Shown: positions 51,991 through 60,490 of the stretch, one piece after another
Layout of the letters: the number at the start of each line of letters is the position of its first letter
Position numbering within the stretch: the stretch's first letter is position 1
NCBI GenBank assembly: GCA_004322275.1
Contig: SCTA01000018.1
Span: forward strand, 1-64,000
DNA: 64,000 nt
From: a bacterium
GTDB taxonomy: Bacteria > Desulfobacterota > Deferrisomatia > Deferrisomatales > BM512
Direction of reading: 5' to 3'
The notes under the pieces: generated by a model
Database searches by the model: none
What the model saw: only the letters and a program-made list of their open reading frames with translations
What the model was told of the DNA's origin: nothing
Made by a program: the position numbers and the translations under genes

Positions 51991-53667
51991 TTAACCGGCT
52001 TCGGTGTATTCGCCGTAGACGCCGCGAAGTGTATCGCAAATCTCTCCGAGGGTCGCGTAAGTTTTTACCGCCTCGAAGATGGGGGCGACGACGTTGCCGC
52101 CGTCGATCGCGGTCTTGCGCAGCTTTTCAAGGGAATCGGCGGTGGCCTTCGCGTTTCTTTCGGCGCGGACTGCGGCGGTCTTGCCCTTCTGGAACTCCTC
52201 GACGGCCTTGTCTACGCGAAGGAGGTTCTTCATCGGCTCCTCCTTGACCGAGAAGCGGTTGACGCCCACGACCACCTGGTCGCCGGTTTCGATGGAGCGC
52301 TGGTACTGGTAGGCGGAATCGGCTATCTCCTTCTGGATGTAGCCCGCCTCTATCGCCCTGACGACTCCGCCGATGCTCTCTATCTTGCCTATGTACTCGA
52401 AAGCCTTCTTCTCGATCTCGTCGGTGAGAGCCTCGACGGCGTAGGAACCGGCGAAGGGGTCTACGGTGTCGGCGACGCCGGACTCGCAGGCTATAACCTG
52501 CTGGGTGCGAAGGGCGATGCGCACCGCCTCCTCGGTCGGGAGGCAGAGGGCCTCGTCGCGGGAGTTGGTGTGGAGGGACTGGGTGCCGCCGAGGACCGCC
52601 GCGAGCGCCTGTATGGTTACGCGGACGATGTTGTTGTCGGGCTGCTGCGCGGTGAGCGAGCACCCCGCCGTCTGGGTGTGGAAGCGAAGCATCATCGAGC
52701 GGGCGCTCTTGGCCTTGAACTTATCCTTCATTATCTTAGCCCACATGCGCCTCGCGGCGCGGAACTTCGCAACCTCCTCAAGGAGGTTGTTGTGGCAGTT
52801 GAAGAAAAAGCTGAGACGCCCGGCGAACTCGTCAACGTCCAGCCCGGCGTCAAGCGCCGCCTGCACGTAGGTGATGCCGTTGGCGAGGGTGAAGGCGACT
52901 TCCTGCACCGCCGAGGAGCCCGCTTCGCGGATGTGGTAGCCGGAGATGGAGATGGTGTTCCACTGCGGCACGTGCTCTTTGGAGTAAGCCATTATGTCGG
53001 TGATTATCTTCAAGGAAGGAGTGGGCGGGAAGATATAGGTCCCGCGCGCGATGTACTCCTTGAGAAGGTCGTTCTGTATGGTCCCGGTGAGCTTGTCCAG
53101 CGGGACGCCCTGCTTTTCCGCCACCGCGAGGTACATGGCGAAGAGGACGGCGGCGGGGGAGTTTATAGTCATGGAGGTGGAGACCTTGTCGAGCGGGATG
53201 CCGTCGAAAAGTATCTCCACGTCACGAAGGCTGTCCACCGCGACGCCCACCTTGCCGACCTCGCCCTCGGCCAGCCCGTGGTCGGAATCGTAACCGATCT
53301 GGGTCGGGAGGTCGAAAGCTACGCTGAGGCCTGTCTGCCCCTGCGCGAGCAGGTATTTGTAGCGCTCGTTGGTCTGCTCGGCGGTGCCGAAACCGGCGTA
53401 CTGGCGCATCGTCCAGAAGCGGCCGCGGTACATGTTCGGCTGGACGCCCCGAGTGAAGGGATACTCGCCCGGAAGCCCCAGCTCGGCCTGAAGCTCGTCC
53501 TCTTCTTTAATGTCGAGGGGGGTGAAGGCCCTCTTCATCTCGTTGCCGGAGGTGGTAAGGAAGACTTCCTTGCGTTCAGGTGTCTTCGACAGGGTCTTTG
53601 CTATGGGCTCCTGCTCCCACTTGTCGAATTTCGCCTTAATTTCGTCCCGGCTCATCTTCTTCTCCAA
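51991..53667 (-). CDS. mcmA: Methylmalonyl-CoA mutase, large (catalytic) subunit
   Basis: A 558-aa TIM-barrel subunit, the length typical of split mutases lacking the cobalamin domain. [47 protein letters not shown] is the signature region, with the tyrosine that favours methylmalonyl-CoA. [26 protein letters not shown] is further along. It rearranges methylmalonyl-CoA to succinyl-CoA and back. It is 110 bp after the 12S carboxyltransferase gene; this is the largest gap in the operon and holds no recognisable promoter. Isobutyryl-CoA mutase-like specificity is unlikely given the epimerase neighbour. Confidence 0.93.
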   Translation of the reverse strand: MEKKMSRDEIKAKFDKWEQEPIAKTLSKTPERKEVFLTTSGNEMKRAFTPLDIKEEDELQAELGLPGEYPFTRGVQPNMYRGRFWTMRQYAGFGTAEQTNERYKYLLAQGQTGLSVAFDLPTQIGYDSDHGLAEGEVGKVGVAVDSLRDVEILFDGIPLDKVSTSMTINSPAAVLFAMYLAVAEKQGVPLDKLTGTIQNDLLKEYIARGTYIFPPTPSLKIITDIMAYSKEHVPQWNTISISGYHIREAGSSAVQEVAFTLANGITYVQAALDAGLDVDEFAGRLSFFFNCHNNLLEEVAKFRAARRMWAKIMKDKFKAKSARSMMLRFHTQTAGCSLTAQQPDNNIVRVTIQALAAVLGGTQSLHTNSRDEALCLPTEEAVRIALRTQQVIACESGVADTVDPFAGSYAVEALTDEIEKKAFEYIGKIESIGGVVRAIEAGYIQKEIADSAYQYQRSIETGDQVVVGVNRFSVKEEPMKNLLRVDKAVEEFQKGKTAAVRAERNAKATADSLEKLRKTAIDGGNVVAPIFEAVKTYATLGEICDTLRGVYGEYTEAG

Positions 53668-53777
53668 GAAAGTTTATGGCTCAAAGTATCCAGGTCTTAT
53701 TCTTCTCACCTGACGGGCTTCAAAATTGTGTGCGCCGCGTACGGGCCCCTAAAAGGGGGAGTCCTCCGCTTCCGGCT

Positions 53778-55331
53778 TTACAGCGGAATGTTGCCGTGCT
53801 TTCTCGGGGGGTTGGTGTCGCGCTTCGTCTTAAGCGCCTCCAGCCCCTGAATAATGCGGATGCGCGTATCCTCCGGCATTATGACTTCATCGATGTACCC
53901 GAGCTCGGCGGCCTGATAGGGGTTCGCAAACTGCGCCGAGTACTCGTCGATCTTCTGCTGCCTCGCGGCCTTCTTGTCCTCGGCGGCCCCGATCTCCTTG
54001 GCGAAGATTACGTCCACCGCTCCCTGCGGCCCCATGACGGCGATCTCCGCCGTGGGGAAGGCCAGGTTCAGGTCGCCGCGAAGGTGCTTGGAGCTCATGA
54101 CGCAGTATGCGCCGCCGTAAGCCTTCCTCGTGATGACGGTAATCTTGGGGACGGTGGCCTCGGAGTAGGCGTAGATGAGCTTCGCGCCGTGCTTGATTAT
54201 CCCCTTGTACTCCTGATCGATGCCGGGGAGGTAGCCCGGCACGTCTTCGAGGGTGATGATGGGGATGTTGAAAGCGTCGCAGAAGCGCACGAAGCGCGCG
54301 CCCTTCATGGAGGCGTCGCAGTCGAGGCAACCGGCTAGGTGCATCGGCTGGTTGGCGACGATGCCGACCGCGTGGCCCCCCATCCTCGCGAAACCGACGA
54401 TGATGTTGGGCGCGTAATGGGCGTGTACGTCGTAAAAGACGCCGTCGTCGACCATCGCGTTTATTATGGTCTTCATGTCGTACCCCTGGTTGGGGGTTGG
54501 CGGCACGGCGGCGTTTATCGAGGTGAGTTTCCGGTTCGCCGGGTCGCCGCCGGGGACGAAGGGCGGGTCTTCGAGGTTGTTCGAGGGCAGAAAACCGAGG
54601 AGGAACTTTATCTGGTCGATGCAGTCCTCGTCGTTTACGGAAGTGAAGTGGGCGACGCCGGAGGTGCGGTTGTGAACCATCGCGCCGCCGAGGTCGTCCA
54701 TCGTCACGTCTTCGTTGGTGACGGACTTGATGACCTTGGGCCCGGTGATGAACATGTGGCTCCCGCCCTCGACCATGTAGATGAAGTCGGTGAGCGCCGG
54801 GCTGTAAACCGCGCCGCCCGCGCAGGTGCCGATTATGGCGGATATCTGCGGAATGACGCCGGAGCTCATTACGTTTCTGTGGAAGATGTCGGCGTAGCCC
54901 GCGAGGCTTCCGACGCCTTCCTGAATGCGCGCTCCCCCGGAATCGTTGAAACCGACGAAGGGCGCGCCGTTCTTGAGCGCCATGTCCATCACCTTGCAGA
55001 TCTTTTTGGCCATCGTCAGCGACATCGAGCCGCCTATGACGTTGAAATCCTGCGCGTAGGCGTAGACAAACCGTCCGTTCACCCTGCCGAAGCCGGTGAT
55101 GACTCCGTCGCCGAGGTAAACCTGCTTTTCCATCCCGAAGTTCTTGCACTGGTGGGTTATGAACTTGTCCACCTCGACGAAGGTGCCCGCGTCGAAGAAG
55201 CGATCGAGCCGCTCCCGCGCCGTCAGCTTGCCCTTGGCGTGGTGCTTCGCCACGCGGTCCGGGCCGCCTCCGGCCTCGGCGTCGGCGTTCTTTTTCGCCA
55301 GAAGGTCGAATTTTTCCTGCAGGGTCGCCAT
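53778..55331 (-). CDS. Methylmalonyl-CoA-specific carboxyltransferase (12S/PccB-type)
   Basis: A 517-aa crotonase-fold carboxyltransferase with two acyl-CoA and biotin-binding halves: GFNDSGGARIQEGV and the oxyanion-type GTCAGGAVYSPAL in the first, GYLPGIDQEYKGIIKHGAKLIYAYSEATVPKITVITRKAYGGAYCVM in the second. It ends NPPRKHGNIPL, as PccB/12S proteins do. No biotin carboxylase gene lies nearby, and the next gene upstream is a 5S-biotin fusion, so it probably forms a transcarboxylase that moves CO2 between methylmalonyl-CoA and pyruvate. A decarboxylase or ordinary propionyl-CoA carboxylase role is an alternative. Confidence 0.88.
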   Translation of the reverse strand: MATLQEKFDLLAKKNADAEAGGGPDRVAKHHAKGKLTARERLDRFFDAGTFVEVDKFITHQCKNFGMEKQVYLGDGVITGFGRVNGRFVYAYAQDFNVIGGSMSLTMAKKICKVMDMALKNGAPFVGFNDSGGARIQEGVGSLAGYADIFHRNVMSSGVIPQISAIIGTCAGGAVYSPALTDFIYMVEGGSHMFITGPKVIKSVTNEDVTMDDLGGAMVHNRTSGVAHFTSVNDEDCIDQIKFLLGFLPSNNLEDPPFVPGGDPANRKLTSINAAVPPTPNQGYDMKTIINAMVDDGVFYDVHAHYAPNIIVGFARMGGHAVGIVANQPMHLAGCLDCDASMKGARFVRFCDAFNIPIITLEDVPGYLPGIDQEYKGIIKHGAKLIYAYSEATVPKITVITRKAYGGAYCVMSSKHLRGDLNLAFPTAEIAVMGPQGAVDVIFAKEIGAAEDKKAARQQKIDEYSAQFANPYQAAELGYIDEVIMPEDTRIRIIQGLEALKTKRDTNPPRKHGNIPL

Positions 55332-55365
55332 AAGCGCCTCCTCACTGATAAATTTTGGTTGCCTG

Positions 55366-57297
55366 CTAGCCTATGGTGAGAAGCACCGCGTCCTTGGAGA
55401 CCGTGTCGCCCTTCTTGAAGTAGATCTCTTTGACCGTGCCGCCGACCGGCGCTTCGAGGCTGTTTTCCATCTTCATCGCCTCGAGGATGACGACGACGTC
55501 TCCGGCCTTCACCTGATCGCCATCCTTGACCCTGTAATCGACGATCATGCCCGGCATGGGAGCGGTAAGAGAACCGGCTCCGGCGGGGGCGGCGGCCCTG
55601 GGAGGAGCAGCCTTGGCGGGAGTGGTCGCCTTGGGAGCGGCGGGGGCCGCGACCGGGGCGCTCTTGACGGGGGCGACCGAGGTCACCGCCGGGGCGCAGC
55701 CGGGCTCGCCCTCGACGGCAACCTCGAAGTGCTCGCCGTCCACATAGACCTGATAGGTGCGGGCGTTCTCGCTCACCTTCGGGGGTTCCTTCTTCTCGGC
55801 CAGCTCTCCGGCGAGGGCCTTGCGGACCAGCTCGTCCTCGGCTTTGGCCTCTTCGAGGGTCTTGGCCTTCCACTCGGCGGGAGGCGCTTCCTTGCCCGCG
55901 CGGACGGCGAGAAATTTTTTGCCGGTCGTCGGGAAGAGGGTGTAGAGGAGAAGGTCCTTGCGGTCCTTCGCGAGTTCCCCGATCTCTTCCTTGGCCTTCG
56001 CCAGCTCGGGTTCGAGGATGTCGGCGGGACGGGTGGTTATCGGCTTCTCGCCTCGGGGGTAGCCCTTGAGGGCGAGGGCGCGAAGTTCCGCATTCACCTC
56101 TCCGGGAGGAGCGCCGTAAAGACCGTAGCAATAGTCCTTGACCTGCGCGGAGATCATCTTGTAGCGCTGCGCGAGGGTGCCCCCCGGCGCGCCGAAGAGG
56201 ACGTTCTGAACGGCCTGCACTCCGACTATCTGGCTGGTGGGAGTGACGAGGGGAGGATAGCCGAGGTCTTTTCTCACGCGGGGAAGCTCTTCAAAAACGA
56301 GACTGAGCTTGTCTTCGGCTCCCGCCTGGCGGAGCTGGTTGACGAGGTTGGAGAGCATGCCGCCCGGCACCTGGTGGAGCAGAACGCCGATATCGACCAC
56401 CGCGAGGCGGGTGGTGTCGAGCAGGTGCTTGTACTTGGGCGCAATGGTTTCGAGGTATTCGGAGATCTCTTCGAGCTTGGAAAAATCTATTCCCGTGTCG
56501 CGGTCGGTGCCCTGAAGCATGGCGACTATCGGCTCGACGGCGGGGTGGCTGGTGCGGTTGGCGAAGGGGGCCGAGCAGGTGTCGATGATGTCCACACCGG
56601 CCTCTATAGCCTTCTGGAAGGTGTACTCCGCGAGACCTGAGGTGGAATGGCAGTGCAGCTCGATGGGTAGGGGCACCGCCTTCTTGAGCGCCTTGACGAG
56701 ATCAAAGGCGTCGTCGGGCGAAAGGAGCCCCGCCATGTCCTTTATGCAGATGGAATCCGCTCCCATCTGCGCGAAATTTTTGGCCTTTTTGACCCAGTAA
56801 TCCTGGGTGAAGATGTCGCCGCCCACCCTTTTCCCGATGAGAGTGAAGGAGAGCGCGGCCTGAAAGTGCATCTTGTTGCGTTTGACGGCCTTTGCGGCGG
56901 TCTCGAAGTTGCGCTCGTCGTTGAGGGCGTCGAAGATGCGGAAGATTTCGATACCGGCTTCGCAGGACTCGTCCACGAAGGCGTTGGCTACATCGTCGGC
57001 GTAGTTTCTGTACCCGACGAGGTTCTGGCCGCGAAGGAGCATCTGGAACTTGACCTGTTTGGGAACGTGCTTCCGGAGGATTTTCGGCCTTTTCCAGGGG
57101 TCTTCGCCAAGGAAACGGTGCATGGTGTCGTAGGTCGCCCCGCCCCACACCTCCATTGCGTGATACCCGGCCTTGCCCGCCGTCTCGGCGATGGCTTCGA
57201 TATCCTCGGTGCGCATCCTCGTCGCGAAGAGCGACTGGTGTCCGTCACGAAAGGTCAAGTCGGTGATTTTTAGCGGATTCTTCGCCTTTTTGGCCAT
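55366..57297 (-). CDS. Pyruvate/oxaloacetate carboxyltransferase fused to a biotin carrier domain (5S plus 1.3S)
   Basis: A 643-aa protein. An N-terminal TIM-barrel carboxyltransferase has ITDLTFRDGHQSLFATRM, the carboxylated lysine in CIKDMAGLL, and metal-binding ELHCHSTSGLA. It continues through the PYC_OADA domain and an Ala/Pro-rich linker (about 535-570) to the biotinyl domain, with the biotinylated lysine in EAMKMEN at about 609. In Propionibacterium the 5S and 1.3S functions are separate chains. The start codon follows 65 bp after the small 66-aa gene. It could also act as an oxaloacetate decarboxylase alpha subunit, but no beta subunit is present. Confidence 0.9.
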   Translation of the reverse strand: MAKKAKNPLKITDLTFRDGHQSLFATRMRTEDIEAIAETAGKAGYHAMEVWGGATYDTMHRFLGEDPWKRPKILRKHVPKQVKFQMLLRGQNLVGYRNYADDVANAFVDESCEAGIEIFRIFDALNDERNFETAAKAVKRNKMHFQAALSFTLIGKRVGGDIFTQDYWVKKAKNFAQMGADSICIKDMAGLLSPDDAFDLVKALKKAVPLPIELHCHSTSGLAEYTFQKAIEAGVDIIDTCSAPFANRTSHPAVEPIVAMLQGTDRDTGIDFSKLEEISEYLETIAPKYKHLLDTTRLAVVDIGVLLHQVPGGMLSNLVNQLRQAGAEDKLSLVFEELPRVRKDLGYPPLVTPTSQIVGVQAVQNVLFGAPGGTLAQRYKMISAQVKDYCYGLYGAPPGEVNAELRALALKGYPRGEKPITTRPADILEPELAKAKEEIGELAKDRKDLLLYTLFPTTGKKFLAVRAGKEAPPAEWKAKTLEEAKAEDELVRKALAGELAEKKEPPKVSENARTYQVYVDGEHFEVAVEGEPGCAPAVTSVAPVKSAPVAAPAAPKATTPAKAAPPRAAAPAGAGSLTAPMPGMIVDYRVKDGDQVKAGDVVVILEAMKMENSLEAPVGGTVKEIYFKKGDTVSKDAVLLTIG

Positions 57298-57361
57298 TTG
57301 GCGGCTCCTTTATAGTAGAACTTGAATCTTGCCGGGTTTGATTTTTTTTAAAAGCGGGCGA

Positions 57362-57562
57362 CTACCAGGATTTGACCAGCCTCCGCTGCCAGAAGGCGCG
57401 CATGGACATCTGGTCCTGACGGCCGGCCACGCCCCAGAAGGCCGGGGGAAGCTGCGCGACGGGAGGTCTTTCGGCCTCGGCGGGCGCGGCGGCAAACCCG
57501 GATTCGTAATGCATTATCGCGGCGATGGAGGCCGCGATTTTTTTCTTTTTCGCTCTGTCCAA
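57362..57562 (-). CDS. Small 66-aa protein of the carboxyltransferase operon
   Basis: It starts at TTG 57562 (GGGAGA 6 nt upstream), giving 66 residues: a basic helix DRAKKKKIAASIAAIMHYE, an Ala/Pro linker and a C-terminal FWGVAGRQDQMSMRAFWQRR. The W-x(3)-GRQ-x-x-M-x-x-R ending resembles the soluble C-termini of OadG/MmdD-type small subunits that bridge carboxyltransferase and biotin domains, yet no membrane helix is present. It sits between the XRE regulator and the 5S gene with tight spacing. I infer a small assembly subunit of the carboxyltransferase; this is not established. Confidence 0.6.
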   Translation of the reverse strand: MDRAKKKKIAASIAAIMHYESGFAAAPAEAERPPVAQLPPAFWGVAGRQDQMSMRAFWQRRLVKSW

Positions 57563-57576
57563 TTGCGCTCTCCCCG

Positions 57577-58200
57577 TCAGTTTCCCCTGCAAAGCACCGC
57601 CAGAACCTTCGCCTCTTTGGTTCCCCTGCAAAGGAGGCGGTGTTTCATCGTCGATTCAAAGTAGACCGAATCGCCTTCTCCGAGAATTATTCTCTCGTTG
57701 TTGAGCAGTATCTCGGCCTCGCCCTCCATGACCAGTAAAAACTCCTCGCCCTCGTGGGAGTAGAGTTCCTCGTCTTCGCGCATGCCCGGAGTGACGGTGA
57801 GCACGAAGGGCTCCATGAGCTTGTCGCGCTTTTTGTGCGTCAGGGCGTGGTAAATGTAGCCGTGGCTGCCGCCCGTTGACGATATGACCTTGGAGATTAT
57901 CGGCCTGTCGTGGGCGCGCAAAACCTCGTAAACGCAATCCGGCCCCTCGTCGCGGAAGAAGTAGCCGACCCGTACGCCAAGCACCTTGGCTATCCTGGCG
58001 AGAGTGGCTATGGGCGGCGAGACGTTGTTGTTCTCTATCTGCGATATCAGCGCAGGGGAAAATCCGGTCTCGTTCGCCACTTCCTGAAGGGTTTTTTTCA
58101 TGGCGGTGCGGAGCGCCTTGATCTTTGCCCCGATGGCGAATTCCTCTACGTTTTCCTCGGAGGACCGCCTTTTTTGCCCGCGTTCAGTATTCTGGCTCAA
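57577..58200 (-). CDS. XRE-family regulator with a C-terminal cupin domain
   Basis: The protein is about 207 aa from TTG 58200, chosen because GGAG lies 8 nt upstream; a TTG at 58230 is an alternative. An N-terminal helix-turn-helix (ALRTAMKKTLQEVANETGFSPALISQIENNNVSPPIATLARIAKVLGV) is followed by a cupin with SHEGEEFLLVMEGEAEILLNNE and GDSVYFESTMKHRLL. Such proteins sense a small ligand and often control the genes next to them. It is the first gene of the transcarboxylase-mutase operon, so control by a propionate or CoA-related metabolite is a reasonable guess. Confidence 0.88.
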   Translation of the reverse strand: MSQNTERGQKRRSSEENVEEFAIGAKIKALRTAMKKTLQEVANETGFSPALISQIENNNVSPPIATLARIAKVLGVRVGYFFRDEGPDCVYEVLRAHDRPIISKVISSTGGSHGYIYHALTHKKRDKLMEPFVLTVTPGMREDEELYSHEGEEFLLVMEGEAEILLNNERIILGEGDSVYFESTMKHRLLCRGTKEAKVLAVLCRGN

Positions 58201-58249
58201 TGCTAAAACTCCAATTTCGGTTTTCTTCAAAACCTTTCAGGAGGAAACA

Positions 58250-58278
58250 ATTTTAGGCTTTATTAAAGTAAGGGTCAA
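58250..58278 (-). promoter_or_regulatory. Sigma-70 promoter of the methylmalonyl-CoA operon
   Basis: On the minus strand: TTGACC (58273-58278), a 17-bp spacer and TAAAAT (58250-58255). It is close to consensus in both hexamers and spacing and is the best promoter in the window. Transcription would begin near 58243, about 40 nt before the preferred TTG start of the XRE gene. Confidence 0.75.
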
Positions 58279-58307
58279 GAATTATTTAGCCCAGATAAAA
58301 CGTATTT

Positions 58308-58325
58308 AGCGGCGTTAAAGCCGCT
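58308..58325. promoter_or_regulatory. Palindrome upstream of the XRE-cupin promoter
   Basis: AGCGGC-GTTAAA-GCCGCT, a perfect 6-bp inverted repeat about 30 bp upstream of the -35 box. It could be an operator for the XRE-cupin protein or a weak terminator of the upstream IclR gene. The rest of 58326-58478 shows nothing else that I recognise. Confidence 0.35.
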
Positions 58326-58478
58326 CGCCTGGGCGGCCTGGCGGGACCTTCACTCAAATTTGCACAAAAGGCGTAAAGTTAGCCGACGCCGGGACTCAGG
58401 GGAGAAAAACCGGAAATAACCCGGTTTTACGGGCGATTCATAAACGAACGCCCTCTTCCGGCGGGCAAAGTCCGGACC

Positions 58479-59264
58479 CTAGAGCGACAGGTCGAACCCG
58501 AGCCGCTCGGAGAGGCGGCGTCCCGCGTCGAGCGCCAGCGGGATCAACTCCTTTTCAAGCCTTTCGTCGGTAAATCTGTAGGCGGGTCCCGAAATGGACA
58601 GTCCGGCTATCACTCTTCTGGTGTAGTCGTGCACCGGCACAGCCACGCAGCGTATGCCCTCGTCGTATTCTTCGTCGTCGAGAGCGTAGCCCTGCTTCTG
58701 GATTATCTTGAGATGTTCCTTGAGGATTTCCTTGTCGATTATCGTGTGTTCCGTGAAGGGGCTGAGGGTGCCTTCGAGAACCGATTCGATTTCGTCCGCC
58801 GACTCGTAAGCGATCTGGACTTTTCCGACGGCGGAGGCGTAGACCGGCAGCCCAACCCCTACCCGCGAGACGACGCGCACCGGGCGGGTGGCTTCCACCA
58901 CGTCCACGTAGACGACGCGGTTTTCCCGGATGAGGCCGAGGTACGCCGTTTCGTTGGAGCGCTCCACGATCTCCCGAAGTATCGGGCGGGCCATTTTGAG
59001 GAGCCCCATGTGCTTTATGAAGACCTGGCCGAGCTCCAGGACGCGAAGGCCGAGCCTGTAGTTGCCGGTGAGCTTGTTCTGCTCCATGTAGCCCCGGCTC
59101 TCCAGGGTCGCGAGTATCCTGAAAACATTGTTTTTATGGAGATTCAGCCTCTTTGAGAGCTCGGTCACGCCAAGCTCCGTCTCGTCTCCCCTGAACTCCT
59201 CCAGCAGATCCAGAGCGTTCATGACCGACTGGATTATGTAGCTGGACTTCTTTCGCTTTCCCAC
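58479..59264 (-). CDS. IclR-family transcriptional regulator
   Basis: The protein is 261 aa. The N-terminal winged helix (IIQSVMNALDLLEEF...LGVTELSKRLNLHKNNVFRILATLESRGYM) is followed by the ligand-binding GAF-like domain with VGLPVYASAVGKVQIAYES, DDEEYDEGIRCVAVPVHDYTRRVIAGLSISGPAYRF. It ends in the usual LDAGRRLSERLGF helix. It lies between the acs genes and the methylmalonyl-CoA operon, transcribed in the same direction as both. It could respond to an acyl or aromatic acid; no effector can be named from sequence. Confidence 0.92.
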   Translation of the reverse strand: MGKRKKSSYIIQSVMNALDLLEEFRGDETELGVTELSKRLNLHKNNVFRILATLESRGYMEQNKLTGNYRLGLRVLELGQVFIKHMGLLKMARPILREIVERSNETAYLGLIRENRVVYVDVVEATRPVRVVSRVGVGLPVYASAVGKVQIAYESADEIESVLEGTLSPFTEHTIIDKEILKEHLKIIQKQGYALDDEEYDEGIRCVAVPVHDYTRRVIAGLSISGPAYRFTDERLEKELIPLALDAGRRLSERLGFDLSL

Positions 59265-59401
59265 TTTCCACCTCTCACTGAACTTCGCACAAATCTTTGA
59301 GGGTTTCCAGGCCGCCCCGTAGCGGCGGCGGCGCCCTCCTGAAATCGGGTTTCATCGGAACCCACGCCCCGCTTGAGGGGGAATCCCGGTAAATCCTTTT
59401 A

Positions 59402-59431
59402 ATAATGCAAACTGCGTTGTATTTATGTCAA
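59402..59431 (-). promoter_or_regulatory. Putative promoter upstream of the IclR gene
   Basis: On the minus strand: a perfect TTGACA (59426-59431), an 18-bp spacer and CATTAT (59402-59407). It lies just after the acsE terminator and about 138 bp before the IclR start. No gene is visible in the intervening 59265-59400. Confidence 0.55.
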
Positions 59432-59461
59432 GGAGAGAATACCCGTAACTTGCCGGAAAAG

Positions 59462-59500
59462 AAAATGGGCGCGGGGGATTTAACCGCCCGCGCCCGTTTT
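59462..59500 (-). terminator. Intrinsic terminator after acsE
   Basis: On the minus strand AACGGGCGCGGG, a loop and CCCGCGCCCATTTTC form a stem of about 10 GC-rich pairs with a short T run. It is positioned 21-59 bp after the acsE stop and ends the acs transcription unit before the IclR gene. Confidence 0.75.
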
Positions 59501-59520
59501 CATGCGAAAAAAGAGGCTTG

Positions 59521-60402
59521 TCAGTCTTCGAGCCAGGAGTGGCTGTAGAGGACGTCGCCGTTGAGGACGCGGAAGGTCTTGAGGGTCACCTTCTCGGCGT
59601 CGGTGGTGGCGGTGACGGCTTCGCCGTTCATCAGCTTTCTGATCATTTCGACTTCAGCGGCCCTCTTGCCCTGGCAAAGGTCCATCATGTTCTTGTCGTA
59701 GGCGTCGACGATGGCCGACTCCTGACCGAGGGTGTAGAGCATCATGAGGTAGACCTGGTTCAGTATGGGACGCAGGTGGTCGGGGGCGCCGTTGGAGACG
59801 TTGGAGAGGCCGCAGGTGTTGGTCGCGCCGGGAACGATCGCGGGCACCATCGGCAGAAACTCCATGTAGGACTTGACCTGGCCGATGTCTACGGAGACCG
59901 GCAGGACGATCGGGTCAACCCAGTAGCGCTCGTTGGGGATTCCGGCTTCTTCGGCGGCGGCCATGATGGTGGAGAGGGCGACGGCGCGCTCGTTGGCGTC
60001 GCGCGGAATTCCCTCTTCGCTCATGGTCAGGGCGACGAAATCGGCGTCGAACTGCTTGATCAGGGGAATTCTCTCCGCAAGGCTCGTCGGGTGGGCCGAG
60101 ACGGAGTTGACGATGGCGCGCTCGTTGCAGACCTTGAGGCCGGCGGCGATGGCGACGGAGTTGGTGGTGTCGAGGGCCAGGCGTACGTCCTTCTTTACTT
60201 CCTGGACGACGTTGACGAGCCACGCCATCATCTCGTCGCCGGCCTTGCGGGCGGGTCCGAGGTTCAGGTCGATGATGTCGGAACCGGCGGCGAGTTCTTC
60301 GGCGGCCATCTTCTGGATGGGCCCCTTTTCACGTTCGCGAATGGCCGGCCCTATCGTCTTGGACATTATGTTGATAGATTCGGCGATTGTACAAATTTTC
60401 AT
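59521..60402 (-). CDS. acsE: Methyltetrahydrofolate:corrinoid/iron-sulfur protein methyltransferase
   Basis: A 293-aa TIM-barrel pterin-binding protein. The ATG at 60402 has GGAGG upstream; the longer frame would run back through the preceding terminator. DHPS-like segments are visible: GSDIIDLNLGPARKAGDE, LALDTTNSVAIAAGLKVC, IVNSVSAHP and PAIVPGATNTCGLSNVSNG. It transfers the methyl group of methyl-tetrahydrofolate to the cobalt of the AcsCD corrinoid protein in the Wood-Ljungdahl pathway. It is separated from acsC by a strong intrinsic terminator, so its expression may be lower than that of acsC. Confidence 0.92.
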   Translation of the reverse strand: MKICTIAESINIMSKTIGPAIREREKGPIQKMAAEELAAGSDIIDLNLGPARKAGDEMMAWLVNVVQEVKKDVRLALDTTNSVAIAAGLKVCNERAIVNSVSAHPTSLAERIPLIKQFDADFVALTMSEEGIPRDANERAVALSTIMAAAEEAGIPNERYWVDPIVLPVSVDIGQVKSYMEFLPMVPAIVPGATNTCGLSNVSNGAPDHLRPILNQVYLMMLYTLGQESAIVDAYDKNMMDLCQGKRAAEVEMIRKLMNGEAVTATTDAEKVTLKTFRVLNGDVLYSHSWLED

Positions 60403-60444
60403 GGATTTCCTCCACGGATAAGGTTTTTTCGGATTTAAAGCTTT

Positions 60445-60480
60445 AAAAAAAACGGGGAGGCGCCTTTGAAAGCGCCTCCC
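60445..60480 (-). terminator. Intrinsic terminator between acsC and acsE
   Basis: On the minus strand GGGAGGCGC-TTTCAAAG-GCGCCTCCC is a perfect 9-bp GC-rich stem followed by CG and eight T. This is a textbook terminator inside what is otherwise a compact operon, which would attenuate acsE relative to acsC or give acsC its own 3' end. Confidence 0.85.
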
Positions 60481-60490
60481 TCCACTTTTT

